Assembly (NCBI GenBank): GCA_028752905.1
Contig: JAQNBH010000010.1
Location: 11,503,993-11,567,992, forward strand
Direction: 5' to 3'
DNA length: 64,000 bases
From: Cladorhizidae sp. MBARI D1340-BT2
Taxonomy: Eukaryota > Porifera > Demospongiae > Poecilosclerida > Cladorhizidae
Shown in pieces: positions 23,321 through 34,610 of the stretch (positions within the stretch are counted from its first letter, which is position 1; every line of letters starts with the position of its first letter). The translations under genes were made by a program, and so were the position numbers. Below the pieces are notes generated by a model. That model saw nothing but the letters and a program-made list of their open reading frames with translations, did not search any database and was not told the DNA's origin.

Positions 23321-23500
23321 GCAGTTCCCTGGATATGGTCTAGAGATTCTTGGATGAACTCAGCAGTTCCTTGTCCTCTTATAAGGGTCTAGATTCATAT
23401 ACTAACCTAGCAGTTCCCTGGATATGGTCTAGGTTCTTGGATAAACCCACCCTGGACTCCTGATATGGTCTAGATCAGCAGTTCCCTGGACTCCTGGACA
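23310..23500. repeat. Short degenerate minisatellite (GGATATGGTCTAG)
   Basis: Several imperfect copies of TAGCAGTTCCCTGGATATGGT-type sequence with TCTTGGATGAACTC-type sequence. No coding value. Confidence 0.6.
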
Positions 23501-23879
23501 ACATTATGAATAAGCAAAAAAAATCCCTTGACTGATCCGGGAATGTCTTGATGGGGAATCAGCTATGGGTACATCACATCTTCCATTGCACAAGTCAGGC
23601 GATGCAATATGCACGAAGAGTTATACTCCATCTACATTGTCCAAGGTGCTAAAATACCAACGATGATAAAATTGTGGAACACATGTCATCAAATCACAGC
23701 AATAACTAAGGACAGGTGTTTTTTTTTGAGAAATAGATTTGTAACTTAACAGTTTGCTGGTCCTTCTGTCAGACATCAGAGGAATTTAGCAGGAAATATT
23801 ATCCACATAGAGTATTCAACATTGCAACACTCAAGGAGCTCTGAAAACTTTGGTCTCTGGTATCATGTGCAATGTTTGG

Positions 23880-24175
23880 ACACAGTTTCATGTCTGTATG
23901 TATAGCTACCTTGCCAATGTGAATTACTGGGATTCAGATCTTCTAAAGTCTGCTCTGGTGTGTTCCTCAGTGGAGCATTCTAGGCCTAGCTTGTTTATGA
24001 TTTATCTGAATGACTTCCTGGTGGCAATCAGCAACATAAAGCCTCTGAGAACACAAACATGTGAAACACCTAATGGCACTCACATACTCCAAAGATAGCT
24101 CGAGATCCTATAAATGGAACATGGAATTCAATACAAGCAAATTTATATTTGGTCAAGCTGCCACAATGTCGGGCT
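23880..24175 (+). pseudogene. Non-LTR reverse transcriptase fragment (CR1/jockey-like)
   Basis: A short, frameshifted RT piece: SGVPQWSILG then LMIYLNDFLVAISN at about 23955-24030 (the family has SGVPQGSILGPLLF...YINDL), followed by YKWNMEFNTSKF near 24110-24150. The order is right for RT motif 4 through the downstream W..FN.K motif, but the catalytic ADD is not visible. The rest of the element is absent. Confidence 0.6.
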
Positions 24176-24639
24176 ACATAGTGAATAAGGAAGACATAGC
24201 TACCTGTTTATGGATGCCACAAGGATCTGATGGTTGTCCTCTCCAATGCCTTCTCTTTGACTACACATCTAAGCATATTATTAATCAAAGCTCATATCAA
24301 GCTAAGCCTCATCAGGCAAACTTCAGCCAAAATATTCCTGGCTCCAACAGGAAGACACTCTTGTTTCGATGATTAGATCATGTTTCAACTCCGGAGGTCA
24401 ATGATCCTCAAGGACATTAAGCCCATTGAAACAATTCAGAAAAGGAACGCAACTCTTCGGCTTCTCACACTGATTGAGTTGCTGCTAATACTTCCCTGCT
24501 AACTGAATGGCATGTTTCCTTATAAGCAGCCAATGGTCATATTCTCCAACATAATATTTGTCTCATTCTCATCTTCGGACCAGATCAGGCATGAACTTGT
24601 CCAACAAATACCCTTTCCCACCAATTTTTACAATTGCCT

Positions 24640-24840
24640 GACTCACCTGTGGACTCCATTACAACCCCCTGTGGACTCCACTATAATTACTGACCCCACC
24701 CACCCCTGTAGACTCCATTACAATCGTCTGACCCACCTGTAAACTCTACTACAATCGTCTGACCCACCTGTAAACTCTACTACAATCGTTTGACCCCCCC
24801 TGTAAACTCTACTACAATCGTCTGACCTGCCTGGGGATCC
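24640..24840. repeat. Minisatellite, about 36-39 bp unit
   Basis: Five or six copies of an ACTCTACTACAATCGTCTGA plus CCCACCTGTAA unit with small variations. Confidence 0.8.
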
Positions 24841-25154
24841 ATTAGCATACGATTTATCAAATCCTGTTATCTTCATGAAAAAATAAATTATTGACTAATC
24901 CCAAAAATGAGGAGGTGGTACTACACTGTAACTTTGCATCATTTGGAAAGGATCAGAAGCTGTTAGTACTGGGAGGAGGAGGTGGGGGCGAGTGTCACTT
25001 AGCCACCATAATGTGGAAAATCCTGTCGAGGGATAATAGACCAAAGTTGAAGTTGAGTGACCTCCAACCGATCCTGCATGATTGGAATAGTAGACTCTCC
25101 ACTAGGCTTTCATCCAAGCTCCTACTTTATCAATGCCCTGATTAGCTAGGATTA

Positions 25155-25262
25155 CTTTTTTCCTTGTGGTCACCCATCCAAGTACTGAGCAGGCCCAGTG
25201 CTGCTTAACTTCTGTTCCTGCAGAGAAGTTATGCTGGGGGGTAATGTTGACAGAACAAGCTT
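25155..25262 (-). ncRNA. 5S-rRNA-derived sequence (5S pseudogene or head of a 5S-type SINE)
   Basis: On the minus strand, 25212-25201 reads GAAGTTAAGCAG and 25185-25166 reads GTACTTGGATGGGTGACCAC. These are two hallmark blocks of animal 5S rRNA with the correct spacing, joined by GGGCCTGCTC where 5S has GGGCCTGGTT. The upstream part (ACATTACCCCCCAGC...) resembles the 5S 5' end only loosely, and similarity ends after GACC, so the last third of 5S is missing. It is thus not a normal 5S gene. The internal promoter blocks are what 5S-derived SINEs keep. Confidence 0.7.
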
Positions 25263-26140
25263 CTGCATCTTTCACTCTGTCTGCCCATGCAACTGTTTGT
25301 GTTTTTCTCACAGTGCACTCTCAGTTGGCATAGTGTAGATGCAATAACTTTCTTACTAAGTCAATGCTTCAGCTAAAATAATTGTGTTTTTTTCCTCACA
25401 AACATTAATAATAAACAATGGTTGCCAGTGAGCGAGCTGAAAGGCAATTAACAGTAATCCACAATCTCATCATTCTCTCACATTATATATATGCGCATGC
25501 TGACAAACATGGCTATTTTTTATGATTATTAAAATATTTTTGGGTGCGGATGATTTTTAAGGTCAAAAAAGCAGATTTCCTTTAATGTTTGCAGTTTGCA
25601 GGGTGAGTGTCCTGTCTACCAGTTCCCAGTACAGAGAATAATATCTGTCAGGTAATACACTAGGAGCAGGCCCAGTGCTGCTTAACTTCTGTTCCTGCAG
25701 AGAAGTTATGCTGGGGGGTAATGTTGACAGAACAAGCTTCTGCATCTTTCACTCTGTCTGCCCATGCAACTGTTTGTGTTTTTCTCACAGTGCACTCTCA
25801 GTTGGCATAGTGTAGATGCAATAACTTTCTTACTAAGTCAATGCTTCAGCTAAAATAATTGTGTTTTTTTCCTCACAAACATTAATAATAAACAATGGTT
25901 GCCAGTGAGCGAGCTGAAAGGCAATTAACAGTAATCCACAATCTCATCATTCTCTCACATTATATATATGCGCATGCTGACAAACATGGCTATTTTTTAT
26001 GATTATTAAAATATTTTTGGGTGCGGATGATTTTTAAGGTCAAAAAAGCAGATTTCCTTTAATGTTTGCAGTTTGCAGGGTGAGTGTCCTGTCTACCAGT
26101 TCCCAGTACAGAGAATAATATCTGTCAGGTAATACACTAG
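25187..26140. repeat. Perfect-looking 477-bp tandem duplication
   Basis: 25187-25663 and 25664-26140 appear essentially identical by eye, both running from GAGCAGGCCCAGTGCTGC to GGTAATACACTAG. The left boundary falls inside the 5S-like sequence, so the second copy keeps only the 5' portion of it. Low divergence means a recent event. A shorter partial third piece (GCATTATTTCCTTTAATGTT...) follows at 26140-26210. Confidence 0.92.
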
Positions 26141-26274
26141 CATTATTTCCTTTAATGTTTGCAGGGTTAGTGTCCTGTCTGCCAGTTCCCAGTACAGAGA
26201 ATACTAGCATTGTAATATAATTAAAATTTGAGAAAGAATTTAAGTGGTCCAAACTTAATAAGTTAAGCACTATT

Positions 26275-26350
26275 AGTTATTACAATGACCTTCTCAATTA
26301 TAAACTTAATTTTTATTCTCTCGATGTTTCGACTATGCTCAATTGTAACT
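26275..26350 (-). repeat. Dispersed GTTTCGAC repeat copy
   Basis: ACCTTCTCAATTATAAAC, then ATTCTCTCGATGTTTCGACT, matches the family cluster at 1.8-2.05 kb. Confidence 0.65.
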
Positions 26351-26975
26351 TTGTTATATGTCAGCTGAGAGTTTGGTGAGAGTTTATTATTATAGTATTT
26401 GTTGATGGTTATTGTCTTTGCTGATGCAATATTGAGCAAGAATCGGAATATGAGCCACTTAGGGTTGCAGTAGTGCTGAGTTGATGGTACTGAATGACCA
26501 GCAAATACATTGTGTTAGGTGTTGACAAAGTGAGATTTTTCTGCTTACTTCAAACACTTCAGAATAAAAGGATGAGCAGGCAAATAGCCAATCAAATTTC
26601 ACCTAGTATAATCTATAGTGCCTTCCAAACTGCTATGGCCAGAGGTCCACTGACCACTATGCTGGGTAGCTTTCACTTACGGTTAATTTCCTTATTATTG
26701 ATATTTGTTGTTAGCTATTATTATTACGATGTGAATTAAAAAAATTGACAGAAAATGATTTCTGTCAAATTTTATTAATGCTGATGAAGACAAGAGCATC
26801 TAGTAGAAATGTGAATTTTTTCTTCGAAAAATAGTCATCACTATAACGAAATAGCATTATTATTGTTATTATTTACAACATAACATACCAAGGTCATTAA
26901 CACCTAATTAACACATGCTATAATTAATAATCAATTACAAAAATACCAAAATAATAACTAATTAACATAAATTAA
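26350..26975. other. AT-rich interval, no recognised gene
   Basis: An 81-codon plus-strand frame (26494-26739) has no recognisable domain. No other feature was seen. Confidence 0.4.
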
Positions 26976-26978
26976 TAA

Positions 26979-27599
26979 CTAAAAAGCTAACAAGTTCAAC
27001 TCCTGACCGACCCCAAAACAGACAAGGCATTCTCCCGCTGGACTGCCACTGAGAGACGCTGAAGGAGGTAAGCACGGGCATTCGCCTCCCCACTTCTTTG
27101 CCGTATCCTGAGGCTGAGCTCCTTCAGGAAAGCCATCGGCCTGTTCCCGATGACCCCCAATGACTTGATGGCCACAGGCACAAAAAAGTGGCAAGGATCT
27201 AGGCTGGTATACTTGGCCACTTTTTTTCTCCTTAGCCATAGCAGCCACAGCTCCAGGACCACTCATTGCTGCACCCTGATATGACTGGGAAAACGTATCT
27301 GGACAGGTTGCATCCCATACCAGTTGCTTGCCATTCTTCCATGGCACCATGGTTACCCCATCAGGTCTTTTCCCATCAGAACGAAAGAGACCTGATGGTT
27401 CCATCCTGGAAAGGGCACCGGCAGATGACAATGCCCGGAAGATGATGTCGTTCTTGGCGGTATGACGGTAGAAACATCCTTCACTTCTCTTGCAGCTAAG
27501 ACCGTGCGTAGCAAGGCGATCCACTTCTGTTCCACAGTGCTGGCAGTTATGGGACCGACACAAAGTGGAGACCCACGGCAACCCTGATGGTATCATCAT
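26979..27599 (-). pseudogene. C-terminal endonuclease of an RLE-type (R2-like) LINE
   Basis: Restriction-like endonuclease end of a LINE, which in the family nicks the target. Visible: a zinc motif CQHCGTEVDRLATHGLSC (C-x2-C-x7-H-x4-C), then RH, EPSGL, and RPDG followed after about 15 residues by LVWDATCPDT, the PD...D catalytic pattern. The first frame runs to about AAMAKEKK. The continuation is in another frame (26996-27262: KYTSLDPCHFFVPVAIKSLG; QRLSVAVQRENALSVLGSV). The switch falls at a T7 run near 27219-27226, so one base has been gained or lost. Otherwise intact and ending in a stop near 26999. The matching RT type lies at 4960-5900. Confidence 0.8.
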
Positions 27600-27689
27600 C
27601 CATCCTCAAACCCAGGGACGAGATAGGGAGGGCGTTTAATAGGGAAGGCATTTAGCCATGCACTGGATTCTTTCTTTGAAACGGCCAAC

Positions 27690-28145
<456 letters not shown>

Positions 28146-28239
28146 AATAATAACTAAATAAATAAAAACAAGAACAGTAATAATATTAATAGATGTAATT
28201 TCAATTCTGGGGTCAATGGGTGCTCATTTGAACTGTGTA

Positions 28240-28325
28240 GTCAGTTGCGCGTTATTGCTATTGTGTTATGCTAACATTGCTATTGTGTTATACTAACATT
28301 GCTATTGTGTTATACTAAAATTAAC
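28240..28325. repeat. 22-bp direct repeat, three copies
   Basis: GCTATTGTGTTATACTAACA repeated three times with minor changes. Confidence 0.85.
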
Positions 28326-29780
28326 ATTAAAAAAACCCCTGCTATATATGATATTTAAGTCCCATAACTGGTGTTCTATGAAAAGTGTTTGGGCATATTT
28401 GGGTGAGATAAAAGTACTACACACTCCAAGACTTTATTATGTGTCACCATGGAATTGAACCAAACTGCCATTTCTGGTATTGAATACAGAATTCTTTGAC
28501 CAAGTCACATCTATGGTGACTTACAGAAAAATACATCAACGGGTTATGCATAGTTGCAACTAAAGATGTTTCACCAACCAAGAATGAACAAGATGCAATT
28601 GGAATTCTGGGACAAAACTCCCTTGGCAGTCGATGCATGTAAAATAAGAGTTGTCCAACCATTACCTGCTGGATGACCTTTTCCCAATTCCCTAACTCTT
28701 TTTGGATGAGGGGGGGGAGGGGGTGAGAGAAAATGTCGGGGATCTCCAGAATAATATAGGTTGTCACTTACTTCTCAAAAATGGTTGACAATCTCAATCT
28801 CTTGCACATGTGACAACTTTTGCAAGTAGCTACAGTGGATGAGATCTCAGACCATCCAGCAGCTGATGGTAATGTTTCTCTCAGCATCTGGTCAGTTGTC
28901 CTTGCTTGTGGATATATTCCCACTTCATGTTAGCAATGCAATCAAGAATGCTCCTTCTGATTTTCTAGAGACAACACCAGACCCTCCCCCCCTCCCCCTC
29001 CCCCCCCCCCTCCCACCCTCCCCCCCCCCTCCCCCCCACCCCCTTTAAGATAAAGAAGGGTTCAGCCATGCCAGATTACAGTCACTGCTACTGTCTATCA
29101 GCCCTTAAAGTAATAAACTCCGGCCGGCTTAATAAAAGGCCGCCTTAAAGAACAGTTTAACATACCACTGACTTGTAATTATATCTTGCATCAGGATTTC
29201 ATTTAAATATTCACTGTGGATGACTAAGAGAAGGATCATGTCTTGGCAGATTGTATCTACTATCCTTCTCTTCTACCCTACTTGTAGCCTAGAATAGCCA
29301 CACCCTCTTACTGATCACCACCCTGGGCATATAGCACCTGATTCCACATTTGTGGATTCAAAGCAAATATTGACCCATTAAGATCTCCCACTGTACCGAA
29401 ATTTCTTGAACTGGTAAGAAGTCATTCCATGAACTTGCTACGCAATGTATTAGAGCAACAAAATAATGTACTAATGAGTTGTGCCATTTCATTGTAAGAG
29501 TAACAACATGTGTATTATCAAGCATTCTTTGCCGATGAAGTTCAATAGACACCAGCAGTGCAGGGTCCACAAGTAGGGGGCAGGGGAAATCCCCCTCCCT
29601 ACCTCCCCCTTCCCAGCCCCAATCTTCAGTAACGCCATTTCAGACACGAAAGAATACCTCAGACAACAAAACAGAGTCTCTGCCTACTTCCTCCTACACT
29701 CCCCCCTACTAAATTGGCTCCTCCAAACTTGCAGTGGACATACATATAGCTGTTGATGCACAGAAAACAGAGACAGACTC
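28325..29780. other. No recognised gene; C-tract region
   Basis: Two minus-strand frames (28444-28767, 107 aa; 29358-29570, 70 aa) show no domain I know. A pyrimidine tract of C runs separated by T occupies 28980-29045 and a G tract 28710-28725. The rest is unremarkable. Confidence 0.45.
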
Positions 29781-29789
29781 TATACTAGG

Positions 29790-30010
29790 CCTACTAGCAA
29801 TGGCAGGTGTACTAGCAGTAGGTAGGTCCACTAGCAATGGCAGGTGGTCTTAGTAACTAGCAGTGGGAGGTGGTCTAGTAACTAGCAGTGGGAGGTGGTC
29901 TAGTAACTAGCAGTGGGAGGTGGTCTAGTAACTAGCTGGTCTTGTAACTAGCAGTAGAAGTTGGTCTAGTAACTAGCAGTGGGAGGTGGTCTAGTAACAT
30001 CAGTGGCAGG
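29790..30010. repeat. Minisatellite, about 26 bp (CTAGTAACTAGCAGTGGGAG)
   Basis: About eight imperfect copies of the unit GGTGGTCTAGTAACTAGCAG plus TGGGA. Confidence 0.85.
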
Positions 30011-30379
30011 TGTACAGGATGCAGTAAGTGACCATTGAGAAAAGAGCCCTACTGAAATATTTACAGCAAACTCGAAACTTCTGTCGAGAAAGGTCAAGTA
30101 ACAACTCACAACAGCAATGTCAAGATGTCTATACACACTTGCTTTCTTGGAGTTGTTTTGCATGATCACAAGACTTCCCTCAGATTTAGTAGTGGTAGCC
30201 ATTTGACCAATTACACCTAACCCTCTAAAAGGTTCCCCGACTCTTTTACCCTTAAAGGAATTATGCGTATTAGCCACCAACAAGGGGTGATAATTAGCCA
30301 GTAAAAATCATCTGAGTTTTTAGCCACTCTATTTGGGGAGGGGGACCAGTTTAACACTGTAGTCTTTGAAACAAATCAA

Positions 30380-30560
30380 GTTCTAATTCTTAACGCATAT
30401 CAAATCCCAATTCTTTATTATCTTTAATGCATATCATGTCCAAATTCTTTATCGATACATTCTTTAACGCATATCAAGTCCCAATATATTTCATTGTTTA
30501 ATGCGTATCAAGTCCAAATTCTTTATCAATTCATTCTTTAACAGACATCAAGCCCAAATT
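30380..30560. repeat. Short repeat, about 25-50 bp (TTCTTTAACGCATATCAAGT)
   Basis: Four or five degenerate copies of a CATATCAAGTCCAAATTCTT-type unit. Confidence 0.7.
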
Positions 30561-30729
30561 GGACACACCATAGCATCCTCCTACTATAATGCAGGGGTAC
30601 AGCTAGGAGGTTGACTGGCTTCAAAGAAGCTCTGTGCAACACAATGATTCTCTGCACTTGGATTTCTATTGCTTCCAGCAAAAGAAATAACTGGCAGCTT
30701 GAAGTTAGTGGCTTTCTGTCTGTAGCAAT

Positions 30730-30785
30730 AGACACACAACACACACACATGCACACACACACAACACACACACACCACATGTGCA
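30730..30785. repeat. (CA)n-rich microsatellite
   Basis: ACACACAC with scattered substitutions. Confidence 0.85.
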
Positions 30786-32640
30786 ATTTCAGAATTTTTC
30801 AGATATATATGTAGAGGTCACGTCTGTGGAATTTAACAACTTAATACCTGCTGCATCCACTTAATTGAAGAGATTTATAGAGTGTCAAATGCTTGATGGT
30901 AGACGTTTGAAAAGAGCAGACAATTGTAATGTCCAGTATGGATAAAAGTAGTCCAGCCAAAACTACCTGACATGGGTCATGTCTATTTGATTTCCAGACC
31001 ATGACACCTGGACGATGTCCTTGATAGAGATAGCTCATGTGTGAACCGATCAAGTTGCAGCGCTGCCACTACCGAATTTCCAAAAATGTTCACCAGTATA
31101 GCATTGCTCAATTGGAATTAGACACTTGCAATAGAAAACAGCATCACGTCTCAGAAAGGAATGCATCTTTGCAACTGGGGCAGAGAGAGGAAAGTGGCAT
31201 TGATTGGGAATTTTAACAGTTCTTTGAGGGAGCTACACTTCATAGCCATATTGAATAGCTAGGTTATCCTCACTCAATGTGCTAAACACATTGCCCAACA
31301 TCTGAAGGACAAGTGTTAGATTCCAGCTGTACAAATTGTATTTCTGGAGATAGCTATGCTTCTCTCACACAAAGTGGCTGGACAAGCTCGCATCAAAGCT
31401 TTGTGTTCCGCGCACAACAAATGTGTGTCGGGCAGACAGTGGAACTATGCGAAAAGTTTTAACACCAGCAAGCCTTCATTAAAGTGGTACACTCCCGTGC
31501 TGGTTATCTCCCAGACAGAGAGCAATGAACATGCCACGCTGACACTAGAGCGACTTCGTTAGACCTTCTCAGAAGTGCCTACTCAAGATAGGGAGGTGAA
31601 GGACTATTAAACTGCACAACGATTCTGTGCGGTGGACAGTCCAAAGTTCAATAACTGTTTCAATCCTCATGCATATAATTATCATTTAACTTCACCTTAT
31701 CCTTTGGTCTACAAGTATCAGTTGTACTGATGGGAAACAACCTATTATGTCGCCCTTGGATGTCCGTGTGGGTCGCTACCTATTTGGATACCTTGAGGAT
31801 TCCTATCCTGCAAATATGTATATACTACCAGTGGGGGTAATGAGAGCTTGGCAATGAGAAAATAACGTAGAATTTTAACTTGGTTTTAGACAACTTTGTT
31901 AGACAACTTTGTGCTAATGGTATGTATGGAAACGTGTCTTGGTCCAAAATGTAGTCGCTGTAGAAGCAGGGAAATCAGACAGGTCGTGGGAGAGAATCCG
32001 TACAGAGAAGAGCCTTACGTTTTGCCTAGTGGTTGCGCCCACCGTATGCGGGGGATAGGCGTTAACAATGTTTACGACCACAACGTTTAATTAGTAGGGA
32101 CTTTCTCTCTAGGAGTGACCAATCTTTTCGCGACAATCCGTAGTTGTGTAGGTCTATGCTATGGGCTACCTTTGCCTTCTTCACCGTACAGTTAATCTCC
32201 TCCGGTAGAAGATTACTGCGCAAGAGAAGAGCTTAGATCATAGTTAAGCTTAATGCAAAAGTAAGTAACTCATTTGGCTGCGCCTATGAGTAATGCTAAT
32301 TGTGTAGCTAGCTAAACTAAACTTCTCTAGTTCTTAACGAGCGCGGGTTCAACCTAGCCTCTAGACTGTTGTTCGTTCATCGCCCACCTGTGTCACGTCC
32401 GAAGAAGAAGTCAACCAAACGAGAGATCTGAAAAGGAAAAAAAAGTTGATTATTCAGCTGTTTTAGGTTGTAGGACTTTGGCCCCTCCTTTTGCTTCAAG
32501 GTGATAACAACTACAAGACAGTGTAACAAGGAACATAACTGGGACCTTGATCTCCAGAAGTCAGTGTCCACCACTCTCCAAGTCCTGGCCAGACTGCAGT
32601 TATATTTTGGTGCAATTGGAACTGACATAAGCTTCTGCTT
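30785..32640. other. Unrecognised interval upstream of the host gene
   Basis: Plus-strand frames at 31356-31562 (68 aa), about 31748-31858 (MSPLDVRVGRYLFGYLEDSY...) and 31896-32090 (64 aa) have plausible codon use but no recognisable domain and no consistent splice joins. They may be pieces of a decayed ORF. The stretch 32330-32410 is comparatively CpG-containing and could be promoter-proximal sequence for the gene starting at 32735. That is inference only. Confidence 0.35.
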
Positions 32641-32734
32641 TTGTTGATGCCAAGTGTGTTTTGATGGAACGTCCATTCTCTTTGCCATCAGCATTTTGGA
32701 AGGTCTAAACAAGAGTCCCTCCCTCCTACTCACT

Positions 32735-32796
32735 ATGGACAATCCAGCCCGTGTCTTTGAGAACTGTAAGACTTACAAGGATGGAGCGGTCAACCC
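32735..32796 (+). CDS. Exon 1 of predicted 4-exon EF-hand-like gene
   Basis: Starts at ATG 32735 with A at -3 and G at +4, the first in-frame ATG after a stop at 32645. It encodes MDNPARVFENCKTYKDGAVN and the first two bases of a Pro codon, then meets a consensus donor GTAAGT at 32797. The first loop of an EF-hand-like motif is residues 12-23 (D16, G17, V19, D23, followed by F24). The next exon begins with the single base needed to complete the codon. Function unknown. No transcript evidence; the model comes from phase-consistent splice sites. Confidence 0.62.
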
Positions 32797-33179
32797 GTAA
32801 GTGGTTCAGAATTACGACCTCTGTTTTTGTTGCTATGTACTTCTCGGCTGCAAATATGGTTAAAATAACTGCTTACTTAACCGATTGAGTATGATACAGG
32901 AGTTGTTTTTGCATCCACAGTATATGGTCGGTCGAACATAGTATAACGTCGGTTTATTGCAAGATTACACGAAGATGCTTTTAATGTTTGCCCTGCATCT
33001 AATAATCTTTCAAGGTCATTTAAATTACATCTCCAGCCAAGAGAAGCTAAGATTAGTGCTCAGCTATGAACTGATGCAATGTTCTTGGAAGTATTTCCAA
33101 GTGTGGTGGTCCCATGCTAGTAGTTCTGTGGAAAGTTCTGGCTTATCAATGGCTGCCAAGATTAAGTTGTTATACACCT

Positions 33180-34610
33180 TACCCTAGCCATATACCCTCT
33201 AGCCCTAGCTATATACCCTCTAGCCCTAGTCATATCCCCTCTAGCCCATAGTCATATACCCTCTAGCCCTAGTCATATACCCTCTAGCCCTAGTCATATT
33301 CATATACCCTCTAGCCCTAGCCATTTACCCTCTAGCCCTAGTCATATACCCTCTAGCACTAGCCATCCCCTCTAGCCCATAGTCATATACCCTCTAGCCC
33401 TAGTCATATACCCTCTAGCACTAGTCATATACCCTCTAGCCCTAGTCATATACCCTCTAGCCCCACATCTCTACTCCTATCCTGTATACCTAATCCTAGC
33501 CATACATCTCTAGCCCTAGCCCTACATTCTTATATCCCCTATATCTCTAGTCCTATATCTCCAGCCTAGTCCTATATCTCCAGCCTAGTCCTATATCTCC
33601 AGCCTAGTCCTATATCTCTAGTCTTATATCTCCTATATCTCCAGCCTAGTCTTATATCTCCAGCCTAGTCCTACATCTCTAGTCTTATATCTCCTATATC
33701 TCCAGCCTAGTCTTATATCTCCAGCCTAGTCCTACATCTCTAGTCCTATATCTCCAGCCTAGTCCTATATCTCCAGCCTAGTCCTATATCTCCAGCCTAG
33801 TCCTATATCTCTAGTCCTATATCTCCAGCCTAGTCCTATATCTCCAGCCTAGTCCTATATCTCTAGTCTTATATCTCCTATATCTCCAGCCTAGTCTTAT
33901 ATCTCCAGCCTAGTCCTACATCTCTAGTCTTATATCTCCTATATCTCCAGCCTAGTCTTATATCTCCAGCCTAGTCCTACATCTCTAGTCCTATATCTCC
34001 AGCCTAGTCCTATATCTCCAGCCTAGTCCTATATCTCCAGCCTAGTCCTATATCTCCAGCCTAGTCTTATATCTCCAGCCTGGTCCTATATTTCCAGCCT
34101 GGTCCTATATCTCCAGCCTAGTCCTATATCTCCAGCCTGGTCCTATATCTCCAGCCTAGTCCTATATCTCCAGCCTAGTCCTATATCTCCAGCCTGGTCC
34201 TATATCTCCAGCCTAGTCCTATATCTCCAGCCTAGTCCTATATCTCCAGCCTAGTCCTATATCTCCAGCCTAGTCCTATATCTCCAGCCTAGTCCTATAT
34301 CTCCAGCCTAGTCCTATATCTCCAGCCTGGTCCTATATCTCCAGTCTAGTCCTATATCTCCAGCCTAGTCCTATATCTCCAGCCTAGTCCTATATCTCTA
34401 GTCCTATATCTCCAGCCTAGTCCTATATCTCCAGCCTAGTCCTATATCTCCAGCCTAGTCCTATATCTCCAGCCTAGTCCTATATCTCCAGCCTAGTCCT
34501 ATATCTCCAGCATAGTCCTATATCTCCAGCCTAGTGTCCAATATCTCTAGTCCTAGCCATATACTAGTCCTAGCCATATATCCCTAACCCTAGCCAGTAT
34601 TAGATGGACA
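33180..34610. repeat. 19-bp minisatellite with CCCTAG-type start
   Basis: 33180-33480 has ATATACCCTCTAGCCCTAGT units. From about 33540 it becomes a long array of CCTATATCTCCAGCCTAGT (19 bp), with some units replaced by CTCTAGT forms and a recurring block TAGTCTTATATCTCCTATAT. It ends in CCTAGCCATATA. It lies in intron 1. Confidence 0.95.

Noticed and set aside
25155..25262. A functional 5S rRNA gene
   Set aside because: The 3' third and the usual 5' helix are not conserved and no T-run terminator follows at the right place.
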